DNA from: Fuscovulum ytuae
GTDB lineage: Bacteria > Pseudomonadota > Alphaproteobacteria > Rhodobacterales > Rhodobacteraceae
NCBI RefSeq assembly: GCF_029953595.1
Contig: NZ_CP124535.1
Span: 2,264,001 to 2,328,000, forward strand
Length of the DNA stretch: 64,000 bases
Reading direction: 5' to 3'
Below, one piece after another: positions 1 through 8,412 of the stretch. How positions within the stretch are numbered: position 1 is the stretch's first letter; each line of letters opens with the position of its first letter. A program made the position numbers and the translations under genes. The notes under the pieces are model-generated. The model had not been told where the DNA came from and did not search any database. It worked only from the letters and a program-made list of their open reading frames with translations.

Positions 1-1
1 T

Positions 2-640
2 GCGGTCCTGCCCGTCATGCGCGGGGCCGACCTTACCGTGAACCCCGGTGAATGCGTCGGCCTCATCGGCGCATCAGGGGCAGGCAAATCCACACTGATG
101 CGGATGATCTGGGGCAATTACCTTGCCGCATCGGGCAGCATCCTGGTGGGCGATCTGGACGTGGTTCAGGCCGAACCGCGCCAGATCATTGCGCTGCGCC
201 GCGCCACATTGGGCTATGTCAGCCAGTTCCTTCGCGTCGTCCCGCGCGTGCCCACGCTGGATGTGGTGGCCGAACCCCTGCTCGTCCTTGGGACCCCCTT
301 GGCCGAGGCCCGCGCCCGCGCCGCAGACCTTCTGGCCCGCCTCAATATCCCCGAACGGCTCTGGTCCCTCTCACCCACCACCTTTTCGGGCGGTGAACAG
401 CAGCGCGTCAACATCGCCCGCGGCTTCGCCCATCCCTACCCTGCCCTCCTCCTTGACGAACCCACCGCCAGCCTTGATGCCGCCAACCGCGCCGTCGTTC
501 TTTCGCTGATCCAAGAGGCAAAGGCCCGTGGTGCCGCCATTCTTGGTATCTTCCACGACGAAGGCGCACGGGCGCAGGTCTGCGACCGCTTCGTTGATGT
601 GGGCAGCTTCACGCCCAAGGCCAACGGGGCCGCCGCATGA
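2..640 (+). CDS. phnL: PhnL, C-P lyase system ABC-type ATP-binding protein (5' partial)
   Basis: ABC-type ATPase of the phosphonate C-P lyase machinery. PhnL accompanies the PhnGHIJ core with PhnK and is thought to act on the soluble complex rather than in transport. The frame is open to the left edge (AVLPV precedes the first ATG at 17), matching the family N-terminus before RGADLTV, so the true start lies outside the window. Walker A is GASGAGKST, the signature is SGGEQQR and Walker B is ALLLDEPT. It overlaps phnN by ATGA, so the two are probably translationally coupled. The family assignment is firm because of the PhnL-specific flanking residues and the phnN/phnM neighbours. Confidence 0.93.
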   Translation, partial: AVLPVMRGADLTVNPGECVGLIGASGAGKSTLMRMIWGNYLAASGSILVGDLDVVQAEPRQIIALRRATLGYVSQFLRVVPRVPTLDVVAEPLLVLGTPLAEARARAADLLARLNIPERLWSLSPTTFSGGEQQRVNIARGFAHPYPALLLDEPTASLDAANRAVVLSLIQEAKARGAAILGIFHDEGARAQVCDRFVDVGSFTPKANGAAA

Positions 641-1182
641 CCAAAGGTCGCCTCTTCGCCGTCGTCGGCCCCTCGGGCGCGGGCAAGGACACGCTGATTG
701 CCGCCGCCCGTGCTGCACGGCCCGATCTCGTGATCGTTCGCCGTGTTATCACACGCCCCTCCGAATTGGGCGGCGAAGATTTCGATGGCGTGACCGAGGC
801 TGACTTCGCCACCCGCAAGGCAAACGGCGATTTCGCGCTAGACTGGCGCGCGCATGGCCTGCGCTATGGCCTGCCTGCCGCCCAGATCAACCAGCGCAAC
901 ACGGGCTGCGACGTCCTCTTCAACGGCTCCCGCGCCGCACTAGAGCCTGCGGCGCATCTCTTCCCCGATCTGATCGTGATCCGCGTCACGGCCCCCTCGT
1001 CGGTACTGATGGACCGCCTGCTCGCCCGTGGCCGCGAAAGCCGCGACGATATCGCCGCCCGTCTGCAAAGACCCAGCTTCGACCTGCCCGCCAATCTGCA
1101 CGTGATCGACGTGCTGAACGATGGCCCCGTGGAACAGGGCGCGGCGCGCTTCCTTGCCGCGCTTCAACCGGTCAAGGCGTGA
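637..1182 (+). CDS. phnN: Ribose 1,5-bisphosphate phosphokinase PhnN
   Basis: Guanylate-kinase-fold enzyme that phosphorylates ribose 1,5-bisphosphate to PRPP, returning the ribose carrier of phosphonate degradation to metabolism. The P-loop GPSGAGKDT lies near the N-terminus and the 181-residue length is normal. The start ATG overlaps the phnL stop (ATGA). The 3' end overlaps the convergent DUF1045 gene by 19 bases. Soluble cytoplasmic protein, no membrane segment. Confidence 0.93.
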   Translation: MTKGRLFAVVGPSGAGKDTLIAAARAARPDLVIVRRVITRPSELGGEDFDGVTEADFATRKANGDFALDWRAHGLRYGLPAAQINQRNTGCDVLFNGSRAALEPAAHLFPDLIVIRVTAPSSVLMDRLLARGRESRDDIAARLQRPSFDLPANLHVIDVLNDGPVEQGAARFLAALQPVKA

Positions 1183-1853
1183 CGCGACAGCAGATGGAAC
1201 CGTCCCGCCGCATCTTCGCCGAACAGGCACAGCTCTGCGATCTCGAAGGGACGCGGCAGCACAGGCGCGAAATACGCGGCCAAGGCCGCCGCCACCGGAC
1301 CCGCCACCTCAGCCGCCAGCCGATCGGTCAGCGTCAGGTGGAACCGGAACTCCTCCATCACGTAAGGATATCCCCAACGCGCCAGCAATTCCCGCTGCCG
1401 GGGCGAAAGCCGTTCAGGCCGGCGCCGCGCGATCTCGGCCTCGGTCAGAGGCGCGCGCAGATGATCCGTCCCCTCCACCACCGCCGCCCCCAGTTCCAGC
1501 AGCGCCGCCTCGCACCCTGCGGGCGTCAGGGCAAGGAAACCTTGCAGATTCTCCAGCACCAACCCATCGCAGGTAACGGGGGCCAGCCGTGCCGCCAGCG
1601 CCGCCACCGCCTCCTCTACCGCCCGTCGGTCCAGCCCATCCGCAGGCCGGAATGGCGCGCGGATCGTACCGTGAAAGCCGTATTTCCGGGGATCGGCGGT
1701 GATGTCGCCAAGACCATCTGGCAAACCTTCCGGCTTGGGGCCAGACACCATCTCGCCCCGCACCGCATCCCAGCCAAGCCAACCCGCCGCACGGCTGGCG
1801 AAATCGCCCTCAGGGGGCGCGTAATAGACGGCGTATCGCTTCATTTGATCCAT
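1164..1853 (-). CDS. DUF1045 phosphonate-metabolism protein (2H phosphoesterase-like)
   Basis: Protein of 229 residues with two HxT-type motifs, FHGTI (near residue 59) and FHLTL (near residue 175). That pattern is diagnostic of the 2H/LigT phosphoesterase fold. Members occur in alphaproteobacterial phn clusters and are annotated as putative phosphonate metabolism proteins; one proposed role is a cyclic phosphodiesterase acting on ribose cyclic phosphate left by C-P lyase. It runs opposite to phnLN and diverges from phnM across a 98-base gap with a perfect inverted repeat. An in-frame second ATG lies three codons in (1844) and could also serve as the start. Confidence 0.85.
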   Translation of the reverse strand: MDQMKRYAVYYAPPEGDFASRAAGWLGWDAVRGEMVSGPKPEGLPDGLGDITADPRKYGFHGTIRAPFRPADGLDRRAVEEAVAALAARLAPVTCDGLVLENLQGFLALTPAGCEAALLELGAAVVEGTDHLRAPLTEAEIARRRPERLSPRQRELLARWGYPYVMEEFRFHLTLTDRLAAEVAGPVAAALAAYFAPVLPRPFEIAELCLFGEDAAGRFHLLSRHALTG

Positions 1854-1876
1854 GCCCGCCTGCCTAGCCCCGCTTT

Positions 1877-1892
1877 GTCACACAGGTGTGAC
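1877..1892. promoter_or_regulatory. Perfect inverted repeat between DUF1045 and phnM (candidate operator)
   Basis: GTCACAC-AG-GTGTGAC is a 7-2-7 perfect palindrome in the short divergent spacer between the DUF1045 and phnM starts. Its place and symmetry suit a dimeric repressor controlling both genes. It is not the direct-repeat layout of a Pho box. A GntR-type PhnF regulator is a possible binder, but that is inference. Confidence 0.4.
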
Positions 1893-1951
1893 GCAGCCAT
1901 GTCACGGCACGCCACCGGACCCAAATCCGCACCACAGGACCCTTCCGCACC

Positions 1952-3097
1952 ATGACCGACGAAACGCTGCTTTCCAATGCCACGCTTGTCCTGCCCGATA
2001 GGGTGATTTCCGGCACGATCCGCCTGTCGGATGGCATCATCACCGATATCAGCGAAGGCCAAGGCATCCCGAAAGGCGCGATCGACTGCGGCGGCGATCT
2101 GGTGATGCCGGGCCTTATCGAACTGCATACCGACAACCTAGAACGCCATATCGAACCTCGCCCCAAGGTCGATTGGCCCCATGCCGCCGCGATCCTTGCG
2201 CATGATGCCGAACTTGCCTCCGTCGGCATCACCACCGTCTTCGATGCGCTGCGCGTCGGTTCCGTGGTATCGAACGCCAAGGCCAATTACGGCGAATATG
2301 CCCGTGCCTTGGCCGATGAAATCCTCGACCTTCGCGCAGGCCACGCCTTGCGCATCAGCCATTTCTTGCATCTGCGGGCCGAAGTCTGCTCCGAAACCTT
2401 GACCGAGGAATTGGCCAAGTTCGGCCCCGATGACCGGATCGGCATCGTCAGCCTGATGGACCATACTCCCGGCCAGCGCCAATTCCGCGACCTGACGCAA
2501 TTGCGCAAATATGTCTGCGGCAAGCATGGCATTTCCGAAGCCGAATTCGAAATCCACGTCGCCACCCAGAAATCCCTCTCCGCCCGCCTTGGTGCCGAAC
2601 ACGAAGCCGCCGCAGTAGAGGCCGCCCGTCGCTATGGCGCCGTGCTGGCCAGCCATGACGATACCGATCCTGGCCATGTTGCCCGCTCGGCCACCCATGG
2701 CGCACATTTCGCCGAGTTCCCTACCACGGTTGAGGCAGCGCAAGCCTGCCGCACCCACGGCATCGCCATCATGATGGGTGCACCCAACCTGATCCGCGGC
2801 GGCAGCCATTCCGGCAATGTCGCGGCGCAGGCCTTGGCCGAAGACGGGCTTCTCGACATCCTATCGTCGGATTACGTGCCCTCGTCGCTGCTGACAGGGG
2901 CGCTGCAACTGGGCGATCTCTGGGGTGATATGGCGCGCGGCGTGGCCACCGTGACCGCCGCCCCCGCCGATGCGGCCGGCCTGCCAGACCGGGGCCGCCT
3001 TGCCATCGGCGCGCGGGCCGATGTGATCCGCGTCACCCGCATCGGCCCCGCCGCCGCCCTGCGCGGCGTCTGGGTCCGGGGCAACCGCGTGTCCTAG
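1952..3097 (+). CDS. phnM: Alpha-D-ribose 1-methylphosphonate 5-triphosphate diphosphatase PhnM
   Basis: Amidohydrolase-fold enzyme that removes pyrophosphate from ribose 1-methylphosphonate 5-triphosphate, giving the 5-phosphate cleaved by PhnJ. Visible metal-site motifs are MPGLIELHTDNLERH, where the amidohydrolase HxH is replaced by HTDN as in PhnM proteins, then SLMDHTPGQ, LASHDDT and DYVPSSLL. The 381-residue length matches the family. It completes the part of the C-P lyase pathway visible here; the phnG-K genes should lie to the left. Confidence 0.94.
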   Translation: MTDETLLSNATLVLPDRVISGTIRLSDGIITDISEGQGIPKGAIDCGGDLVMPGLIELHTDNLERHIEPRPKVDWPHAAAILAHDAELASVGITTVFDALRVGSVVSNAKANYGEYARALADEILDLRAGHALRISHFLHLRAEVCSETLTEELAKFGPDDRIGIVSLMDHTPGQRQFRDLTQLRKYVCGKHGISEAEFEIHVATQKSLSARLGAEHEAAAVEAARRYGAVLASHDDTDPGHVARSATHGAHFAEFPTTVEAAQACRTHGIAIMMGAPNLIRGGSHSGNVAAQALAEDGLLDILSSDYVPSSLLTGALQLGDLWGDMARGVATVTAAPADAAGLPDRGRLAIGARADVIRVTRIGPAAALRGVWVRGNRVS

Positions 3098-3106
3098 GAT
3101 ACCCGC

Positions 3107-3850
3107 TCACCGACCCCAAATCGTGGCAATGGCTGACGCTTCTTCCTCGGGCGTCAGCGCGCCCCCCGCGCCCCGCGCGCGCAGGAAGGGGCCAAGCCCC
3201 ACATCTGCCGCGCCTCCGGTCATCACCTCATCCGCCGCCACCCCCGGATCAAGCACTTCCTGAAGCACCACCTCCACCTGCCAGCCGGCCGCATCGCCCC
3301 GCGCCGCCGTTTCCAGACAGACCAGCGCAAGCTCGATCTGCCCTAGCCGATCATCGATGACCTCTACCTCGCGGCAATGGCCGCCCCTGACCACGAAACT
3401 GGCCTGCACCCTCATCTCGCGCCCATCCGGCAGAACCGTGGCCACACCCGACGGCATCAGGTCCAGCGCCTCGGCCAAAGCCGATCCACCCACCACCGGG
3501 CCAAGGGCCAGCGTTGGCCCGTCATCATGCCGCAACAGAAAAACCGCCGCCGAAAGCGCCGCCGCCATGGCAAGCCCCGCCACCACCCCCACTGGACGCA
3601 ACTGAAAGGGCAGGATCGCCGCCCGCGCCACCGCACCGTCGATCGTCGCCAGAATGGCATCTGGCACCCGCTCGCTCACGGGGGCACCAAAGGCATCGGC
3701 CAGCGCGGCATTCATCGCGAAAAGATCATCCACATGGGCCTGATCACCGGAATGTTCCGCCAGATGGAGCACAACAGCCGCGGCCTCGTCCGGCGACAAC
3801 TCGCCATCCACAAAGGCGGCCAGTTCTTCCTTGTCCATCACCGTCGTCAT
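3107..3850 (-). CDS. Anti-sigma factor, membrane-anchored, partner of adjacent ECF sigma
   Basis: The 247-residue reading starts at the ATG that overlaps the sigma-factor stop (ATGA at 3850-3847); a longer in-frame reading to 3874 would enter the sigma gene. The N-terminus (MDKEELAAFVDGELSP...HLAEHS) resembles the sigma-binding region of anti-sigma factors but lacks the HxxxCxxC zinc motif, so it is not a ZAS protein. One hydrophobic segment lies around residues 90-110 (VVAGLAMAAALSAAVFLL). The C-terminal part would be periplasmic and is of unknown function. Position and topology imply it holds the sigma factor inactive until an envelope signal. Confidence 0.75.
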   Translation of the reverse strand: MTTVMDKEELAAFVDGELSPDEAAAVVLHLAEHSGDQAHVDDLFAMNAALADAFGAPVSERVPDAILATIDGAVARAAILPFQLRPVGVVAGLAMAAALSAAVFLLRHDDGPTLALGPVVGGSALAEALDLMPSGVATVLPDGREMRVQASFVVRGGHCREVEVIDDRLGQIELALVCLETAARGDAAGWQVEVVLQEVLDPGVAADEVMTGGAADVGLGPFLRARGAGGALTPEEEASAIATIWGR

Positions 3851-4344
3851 GGACGCCTGCCCGACAAAAGGCACAGACGCGGCAAAAGCACCTCGCGCGC
3901 ATGCGACAGACGGCTCATCACCGCGCCAACCGGCAAATCAAGCACATCTGCCGCCTCGCGATAGCTGAGGCCCTCGATCACCACCAGCGCCACCACCGCG
4001 CGCTGCACGTCGGGCAGATCGGCTATTGCCGCCCGCGTGCGGGCCTGACGCATCCGATCCTCCGGCAGGCTTGCATCCCGCTCTTCATCGCCCAGACCCA
4101 CCGGGTCCGCATCATCGAACCGCCGCGCGCGACGGTGATCTTCGGCCCAAAGCCGCTGGATGATCCGATACATCCAGCTGTCCATCCGGGTTCCCGCGCG
4201 ATAATGCACCAAATTGCGCAACGCCCTTTCGCAGGCCGCCTGCACAAGGTCATCGCCGTCCTGCCGATTGCCTGTCAAAGCATAGGCAAACCGGCGCAGC
4301 TTTGGCACCAGTGCCACAAGCTCGCGGCGGAAACGTTCGGTCAT
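3847..4344 (-). CDS. ECF-type RNA polymerase sigma factor
   Basis: Region 2 (ELVALVPKLRRFAYALTGNRQDGDDLVQ) and region 4 with its helix-turn-helix (LSYREAADVLDLPVGAVMSRL) are both present, without extra domains. Two starts are possible, ATG 4371 and ATG 4344. Only 4344 has a Shine-Dalgarno-like AGGGA about 8 bases upstream, and a candidate ECF promoter would place transcription start near 4370, so 4344 (165 residues) is preferred. It is coupled to the downstream anti-sigma gene by ATGA. Probably autoregulated, as usual for such pairs. Target genes cannot be told from the sequence. Confidence 0.88.
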   Translation of the reverse strand: MTERFRRELVALVPKLRRFAYALTGNRQDGDDLVQAACERALRNLVHYRAGTRMDSWMYRIIQRLWAEDHRRARRFDDADPVGLGDEERDASLPEDRMRQARTRAAIADLPDVQRAVVALVVIEGLSYREAADVLDLPVGAVMSRLSHAREVLLPRLCLLSGRRP

Positions 4345-4376
4345 CGGCACATCCCTGGGTTGTCCGGTCATTTCGA

Positions 4377-4408
4377 TAGGACGGCACCATTAGGGCAAGC
4401 TTTATTCC
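4377..4408 (-). promoter_or_regulatory. Candidate ECF promoter upstream of the sigma gene
   Basis: Read on the - strand, GGAATAA (4408-4402) is followed 18 bases later by CGTCCTA (4383-4377). GGAA(T/C) and CGTC are typical -35 and -10 elements of ECF promoters, which suggests autoregulation. The spacing is slightly long, so the call is tentative. Confidence 0.3.
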
Positions 4409-4419
4409 ACATCCCCACC

Positions 4420-5319
4420 CTAAGCAGCGGCCCAAGCCTTCTGGATGTAGACAGCCGTCATCAAGTCAAGATGCGCGCCACCCCCATTCTTGGCGATAGT
4501 GATGTCCTGTGCAGACTGTCGGACATAGGCGGCCGGGGGGTCATAGTAATCCGCCAAAACATCGGCCTCGGTGATCGCGCCGGATTTCAAAGGGTCGATC
4601 AATTCGCCGATATGGTGCAGCGTCGTGGCCCGTGCATCGACGAAAACCCGCGCCCGCGCCATCGCCGCATCATCCACTTCGCGCATTCCCGGCTTATAGG
4701 CCCCGATCAAATCCAGATGCTGGCCGGGCTGCAACCATTCGCCCTTGATCAGGGGCGCGGTCGCCATCGTCGCTGTGCAAATCACATCCGCCGCTTTCAC
4801 CGCCGCCTCAAGATCATCCGCCACAGGCAGGCCCATCGCCTCGGCACTGGCGCGCGTCCGGCTCCAGACCGTGAATTCCGCCTGCGGGAAAAGGGCCGAA
4901 TAGGCTTCCACCATCGACTGCGCCACCTTCCCCGCCCCCACCAGCAGGAACCGCCGCGCATCCTTCCGCGCCAGACGGCTCGCCGCCAGCAGGCTATCGC
5001 CTGCCGTCTTCCATTTGGTGACAAGGTGGAAATCCACCAGCCCCGTCAATTCCCCCGTCACATCGTCAAACAACGTGACCGCACCATTCACCGTGGGTTT
5101 GCCCCGCGCCGCATTCCCCGGCACCACCGTCGCCACCTTGACCAATGCCCCCAAACCATCGATCCATGTCGCCCGATCAAGGACCGTGTCCCCACCGCGA
5201 TAGACGAACAGGTCCTTGATATCGGGCTTGGGCAAACGATGCCCCGCTTCAAAGGCCTGAAGCAGCCCTTGCCATGTCAGCACCCGCTCCGCCTCAAACG
5301 GCACGAAATTCAGTGTCAC
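4420..5319 (-). CDS. Ornithine cyclodeaminase / mu-crystallin family protein
   Basis: Protein of 299 residues with the NAD(P)-binding core of the OCD/mu-crystallin superfamily (FLLVGAGKVAQSMVEAY) and the family signature DFHLVTKWKTAGDSLLAA upstream. Members include ornithine cyclodeaminase, alanine dehydrogenase and ketimine reductases; the substrate here is not predictable. The GTG start at 5319 overlaps the HAD gene stop (GTGA), which favours it over the longer reading to 5373. Located between the HAD hydrolase and the sigma factor in a same-strand run. Confidence 0.88.
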   Translation of the reverse strand: MTLNFVPFEAERVLTWQGLLQAFEAGHRLPKPDIKDLFVYRGGDTVLDRATWIDGLGALVKVATVVPGNAARGKPTVNGAVTLFDDVTGELTGLVDFHLVTKWKTAGDSLLAASRLARKDARRFLLVGAGKVAQSMVEAYSALFPQAEFTVWSRTRASAEAMGLPVADDLEAAVKAADVICTATMATAPLIKGEWLQPGQHLDLIGAYKPGMREVDDAAMARARVFVDARATTLHHIGELIDPLKSGAITEADVLADYYDPPAAYVRQSAQDITIAKNGGGAHLDLMTAVYIQKAWAAA

Positions 5320-5939
5320 AGCCCCGCCTCCGCCTTGTTCAGCAGCCCCACCGCGACCAAGCGCATCGCCCAACCTTCCCAGCCCTCGAAAAGATGGGTC
5401 TGCCAGCCCCGCGCCGCCGCAGCAGCAATATTCTCTGCCCGGTCATCGGTAAAGATCAGCCGCCCCGGCGCAACCCCGCTTTCCGCCTCCAAGGCGGCAT
5501 AGATCGCCGGATCGGGCTTCATCACCCCCATCCGCCCGCTGACCCATGCCCTGTCAAATTCCGCCAAAAAGGGCAAACGTTCCACCGCCGCATCGAACGT
5601 CTCACGCCCGAAATTCGTCAGCGCCAGCACAGGGATGCCCTTCGCCTTCAAGGCCCGCATCACATGGATCGACCCATCAATCGGCGGATGCGCAATGTCA
5701 AACCACCGCTCCCGCCACATCCGGATTTCCGGGGCCCAATCGGGATGTGCCTCGGCCAACCCCTCGACAGATGCGGCGAAAGGGGCACCCAGATCGACGC
5801 CCTCATTCATCCCCACCAGATCGACTTCGGCGAACAGCCGCCTGCGCCGCGCCTCTCCGATCACGCTGTCGTAAAACCGCTCCGGCTGCCACTCCAAGAG
5901 CACATTGCCGATATCAAAGACCACCGCTTCTGGGATCAC
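5316..5939 (-). CDS. HAD-superfamily hydrolase (YihX-like phosphatase)
   Basis: Protein of 207 residues with HAD motif I FDIGNVLL (Asp nucleophile, Asn in place of the second Asp as in YihX/epoxide-hydrolase-type members), motif II LTNFG, motif III KPDPAIY and motif IV IFTDDRAEN. Probably a small-molecule or sugar-phosphate phosphatase; substrate unknown. Starts with GTG, preceded by AAGGA about 8 bases away. It overlaps the upstream EamA gene by 26 bases and the downstream OCD-like gene by GTGA. Confidence 0.87.
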   Translation of the reverse strand: MIPEAVVFDIGNVLLEWQPERFYDSVIGEARRRRLFAEVDLVGMNEGVDLGAPFAASVEGLAEAHPDWAPEIRMWRERWFDIAHPPIDGSIHVMRALKAKGIPVLALTNFGRETFDAAVERLPFLAEFDRAWVSGRMGVMKPDPAIYAALEAESGVAPGRLIFTDDRAENIAAAAARGWQTHLFEGWEGWAMRLVAVGLLNKAEAGL

Positions 5940-6882
5940 CCGTCACATCCTTCTTGCGCCGCACCGTCTCGCGCCAAAGCGTATAAAGGCCCGCCCCGCA
6001 GATCAGCGCAATGCCGAAGGCCGCCGTAAGGTCAGGATAGGTGCCAAAGATCACCACCCCCCAGAAAATCGCCAATGGCATCGCGGCATATTCAAAGGGC
6101 GCCACCAGCGCCGCCTCCAGCATCCGATAGGCTTGGCTCACCATCAGCCCGCCAATCGCCACCGACAGTCCCGTGGCCAAAAACCAAGGCCAATCCTGCA
6201 TAGGCGGCCAGACCCAAGTGCGGAACAAAAACGCCAGCGACGCATCCGAAGACCCGGCCAGATGCCCATCCCCCACCACCAGCCCCATAGAGGTGGACAC
6301 TACAATGAACCCACATTGCACATAGAAGGACAGCGTCATCGCGCTTTCCGTATCCTTCATCCGCCGCGTCATCATATGGCTGGAGGCATAGCAGAAGGCC
6401 GATATCAGAACGAGGATCGCCGCAGGCTGAATCACCCCCGCCCCCGGTCGCAACATGACCAGAACACCCAGCATCCCCACGGCCACCGCCGCCCATCGCC
6501 TTGGCCCCACCGCCTCACCCAGCACGATCACCGAAAGGACGGTCACCAGCAGGGGCGACACAAAGGCGATGGCCACCGCATCCGCCAAAGGTAGCGCTGC
6601 CAGACCAAGAAAATAGGTCACATTCGACACCATGACGAACCCGACCCGGATCAGATGGTCCTTGCCGCGCCGCGTCAGAATCTGCCGAAACCCCGTGCCG
6701 GAAAAATGCATCAATCCCAGCAGAAAGATCATCCCGATCCCCGCCCGGATCAGGATCACCTGATGCAGCGCATAATCGCCCGACAGGAACTTGATCGCCA
6801 CGTCATTGACCGACAGCATCGCGCTGCCGCCAATCGCCAGAAGGATGCCGGTCAACGTGGCCCGGCTTGAAATATCGGTCAT
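5914..6882 (-). CDS. EamA/DMT-family inner-membrane transporter
   Basis: Protein of 322 residues with about ten hydrophobic segments arranged as two EamA repeats, for example ILLAIGGSAMLSVNDVAIKFL at the N-terminus and WAAVAVGMLGVLVMLRPGAG in the middle. Drug/metabolite-type exporters of this family move amino acids, nucleobases or other metabolites; the substrate is not predictable. It heads a same-strand run through HAD, OCD-like and sigma/anti-sigma genes. Confidence 0.88.
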   Translation of the reverse strand: MTDISSRATLTGILLAIGGSAMLSVNDVAIKFLSGDYALHQVILIRAGIGMIFLLGLMHFSGTGFRQILTRRGKDHLIRVGFVMVSNVTYFLGLAALPLADAVAIAFVSPLLVTVLSVIVLGEAVGPRRWAAVAVGMLGVLVMLRPGAGVIQPAAILVLISAFCYASSHMMTRRMKDTESAMTLSFYVQCGFIVVSTSMGLVVGDGHLAGSSDASLAFLFRTWVWPPMQDWPWFLATGLSVAIGGLMVSQAYRMLEAALVAPFEYAAMPLAIFWGVVIFGTYPDLTAAFGIALICGAGLYTLWRETVRRKKDVTGDPRSGGL

Positions 6883-6949
6883 GATGGCGGCAGGAAACGC
6901 CCGCCGCCCCGCGAAATCTGTTCCCGCCGCGACATGGGCATGACGAATG

Positions 6950-7405
6950 TCACCCGCCCGCGACAGCCGCCCGCATCACCCGTTCCAGTGCCTCAAGGAA
7001 GCGCGATCTGTCCGCTTTGGAAAAGGGCCGCCCGCCACCCTGACGGAACGGGTCCGCGCTGCGCAGATCGGCCATCAGATCGCGCGTGGCCAGGACATTG
7101 CCGATATTGCGATCAGTCAGCACTTCGCCGTTATGCTTCACCACCACCGCGCCGCCCGCGATCACGCGCGCCGCCAAGGGAATATCCCCCGTCACCACCA
7201 CATCGCCCGCCCCGGCCTGATCCGCGATCCACTTATCCGCCTCATCCGGCCCCGATGCCACGAAAACGCTTTCCACCAAGGGATTGGCACTCGGCCTGAT
7301 CCCGCCATTGGAAACCACGATCATCCGCACCCGATGCCGCACCGCCACGCGCTCGCATTCCTCCTTCACGGGGCAGGCATCGGCATCGACAAACAGCCGC
7401 GCCAC
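6950..7405 (-). CDS. yaiI: YaiI/YqxD (DUF188) family protein
   Basis: Protein of 151 residues starting with GTG. It carries the conserved N-terminal [13 protein letters not shown] and the central [12 protein letters not shown] and [10 protein letters not shown] motifs of the DUF188 (UPF0178) family, a PIN-related fold with an acidic pocket suggestive of metal-dependent nuclease activity but no established function. The start lies three bases downstream of the fghA stop, so the genes are likely co-transcribed. Confidence 0.9.
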   Translation of the reverse strand: MARLFVDADACPVKEECERVAVRHRVRMIVVSNGGIRPSANPLVESVFVASGPDEADKWIADQAGAGDVVVTGDIPLAARVIAGGAVVVKHNGEVLTDRNIGNVLATRDLMADLRSADPFRQGGGRPFSKADRSRFLEALERVMRAAVAGG

Positions 7406-7408
7406 GCC

Positions 7409-8239
7409 CTAGCCCAGCAAGGCCTGCGCATGGAAGGCAACATGCTCTTCCATGAAGGTCGACACGAAGAAATAGCTGTGGTCATACCCCTTCTGCATGC
7501 GGAACGCGCCGCCCTGCCGCCGGGCCGCCATCGCCTCGGCAAGGGCCTCGGGCTTCAGCAGATCAAGAAACTGATCCGCCGTCCCCTGATCAATCAGCAT
7601 CGGCCCATCAAACCCATAGCGCCGCATCATCAGCGTCGCGTCATAGCCCGCCCATGCCGTCTCATCCGCGCCCAGATAGGCGGTGAACTGCTTGCGCCCC
7701 CAATCGCTTGCCACTGGATTGGCAATCGGCGCAAAAGCCGAAACCGACCGGAACCGCCCCGGAAAGCTCATCGCGATGGTCAGGGCGCCATGCCCGCCCA
7801 TCGAATGGCCCGTGATCGCCTGCGCCGCCTCGGCCAAGGGGAAGGCGGAAAACAGCACATTCGGCAATTCATCCGTGATGTAATCCCACATCTGAAAATG
7901 CTGCGCCCATGGCTCTTCCGACGCGTTCACATAGAACCCCGCCCCCTGCCCAAGGTCATAGGCCGGATCGTTCGGCACCCCGTCCCCGCGCGGCGAAGTA
8001 TCGGGGAAAACCAGCGCAATCCCCGCCTCGGCAGCCCAACGCTGCGCCCCCGCCTTCACCATCGCATTCTCATGCGTGCAGGTCAGCCCCGACAGGAACC
8101 ACAACAACGGCACAGGCCCATCTTCGGCCTGTTCGGGCAAGAACAGCCCAAAGGTCATGTCGCAATCGCAGATGCCCGACGGGTGGGTATAGACCCCCTG
8201 CACACCCCCGAAGGCCCGGCTTTCCGATACGGTCTTCAT
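7409..8239 (-). CDS. fghA: S-formylglutathione hydrolase
   Basis: Esterase-D-type alpha/beta hydrolase that converts S-formylglutathione to glutathione and formate in glutathione-dependent formaldehyde oxidation. The nucleophile elbow GHSMGGHG places Ser146. The likely triad partners are Asp222 (QGTADQFLD) and His254 (GYDHSYFF). The 276-residue length is normal. The matching glutathione-dependent formaldehyde dehydrogenase is not in this window. A cluster of four hairpins lies just upstream, between this gene and map. Confidence 0.95.
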   Translation of the reverse strand: MKTVSESRAFGGVQGVYTHPSGICDCDMTFGLFLPEQAEDGPVPLLWFLSGLTCTHENAMVKAGAQRWAAEAGIALVFPDTSPRGDGVPNDPAYDLGQGAGFYVNASEEPWAQHFQMWDYITDELPNVLFSAFPLAEAAQAITGHSMGGHGALTIAMSFPGRFRSVSAFAPIANPVASDWGRKQFTAYLGADETAWAGYDATLMMRRYGFDGPMLIDQGTADQFLDLLKPEALAEAMAARRQGGAFRMQKGYDHSYFFVSTFMEEHVAFHAQALLG

Positions 8240-8301
8240 CGCTCACCTCGCATTGTCAGGGCAAAGCTTTCACGCCCCCGGGACGGATGCAACCGTCGAG
8301 G

Positions 8302-8411
8302 GCGAAGTCTGACGCAGACTTCGCAACGATTTCTGCACGCAGAAATCCGCCCCACGGCCCGGTCCCGGAATTTGCGTCAAATTCCGGCGCAGTTTGTGCG
8401 TCACAAACTGC
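8302..8411. repeat. Four adjacent hairpins with GACGC/GCGTC-type loops
   Basis: Four near-perfect inverted repeats lie in 110 bases between the map stop and the fghA start. Stems: 8302-8310/8316-8324 (9 bp, loop GACGC), 8328-8335/8340-8347 (8 bp, loop CACG), 8365-8373/8379-8387 (9 bp, loop GCGTC) and 8389-8397/8403-8411 (9 bp, loop GCGTC). Stem sequences differ completely while the loops are related, the first being the reverse complement of the last two. The final stem abuts the map stop codon. They could stabilise or terminate the map transcript, or form a protein-bound array. Confidence 0.8.
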
Positions 8412-8412
8412 C

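Noticed and set aside
3514-5502. 662-residue + strand open frame across the sigma, anti-sigma and OCD-like genes
   Set aside because: It runs antisense to three recognisable genes and has His/Arg/Pro-rich composition without domains.
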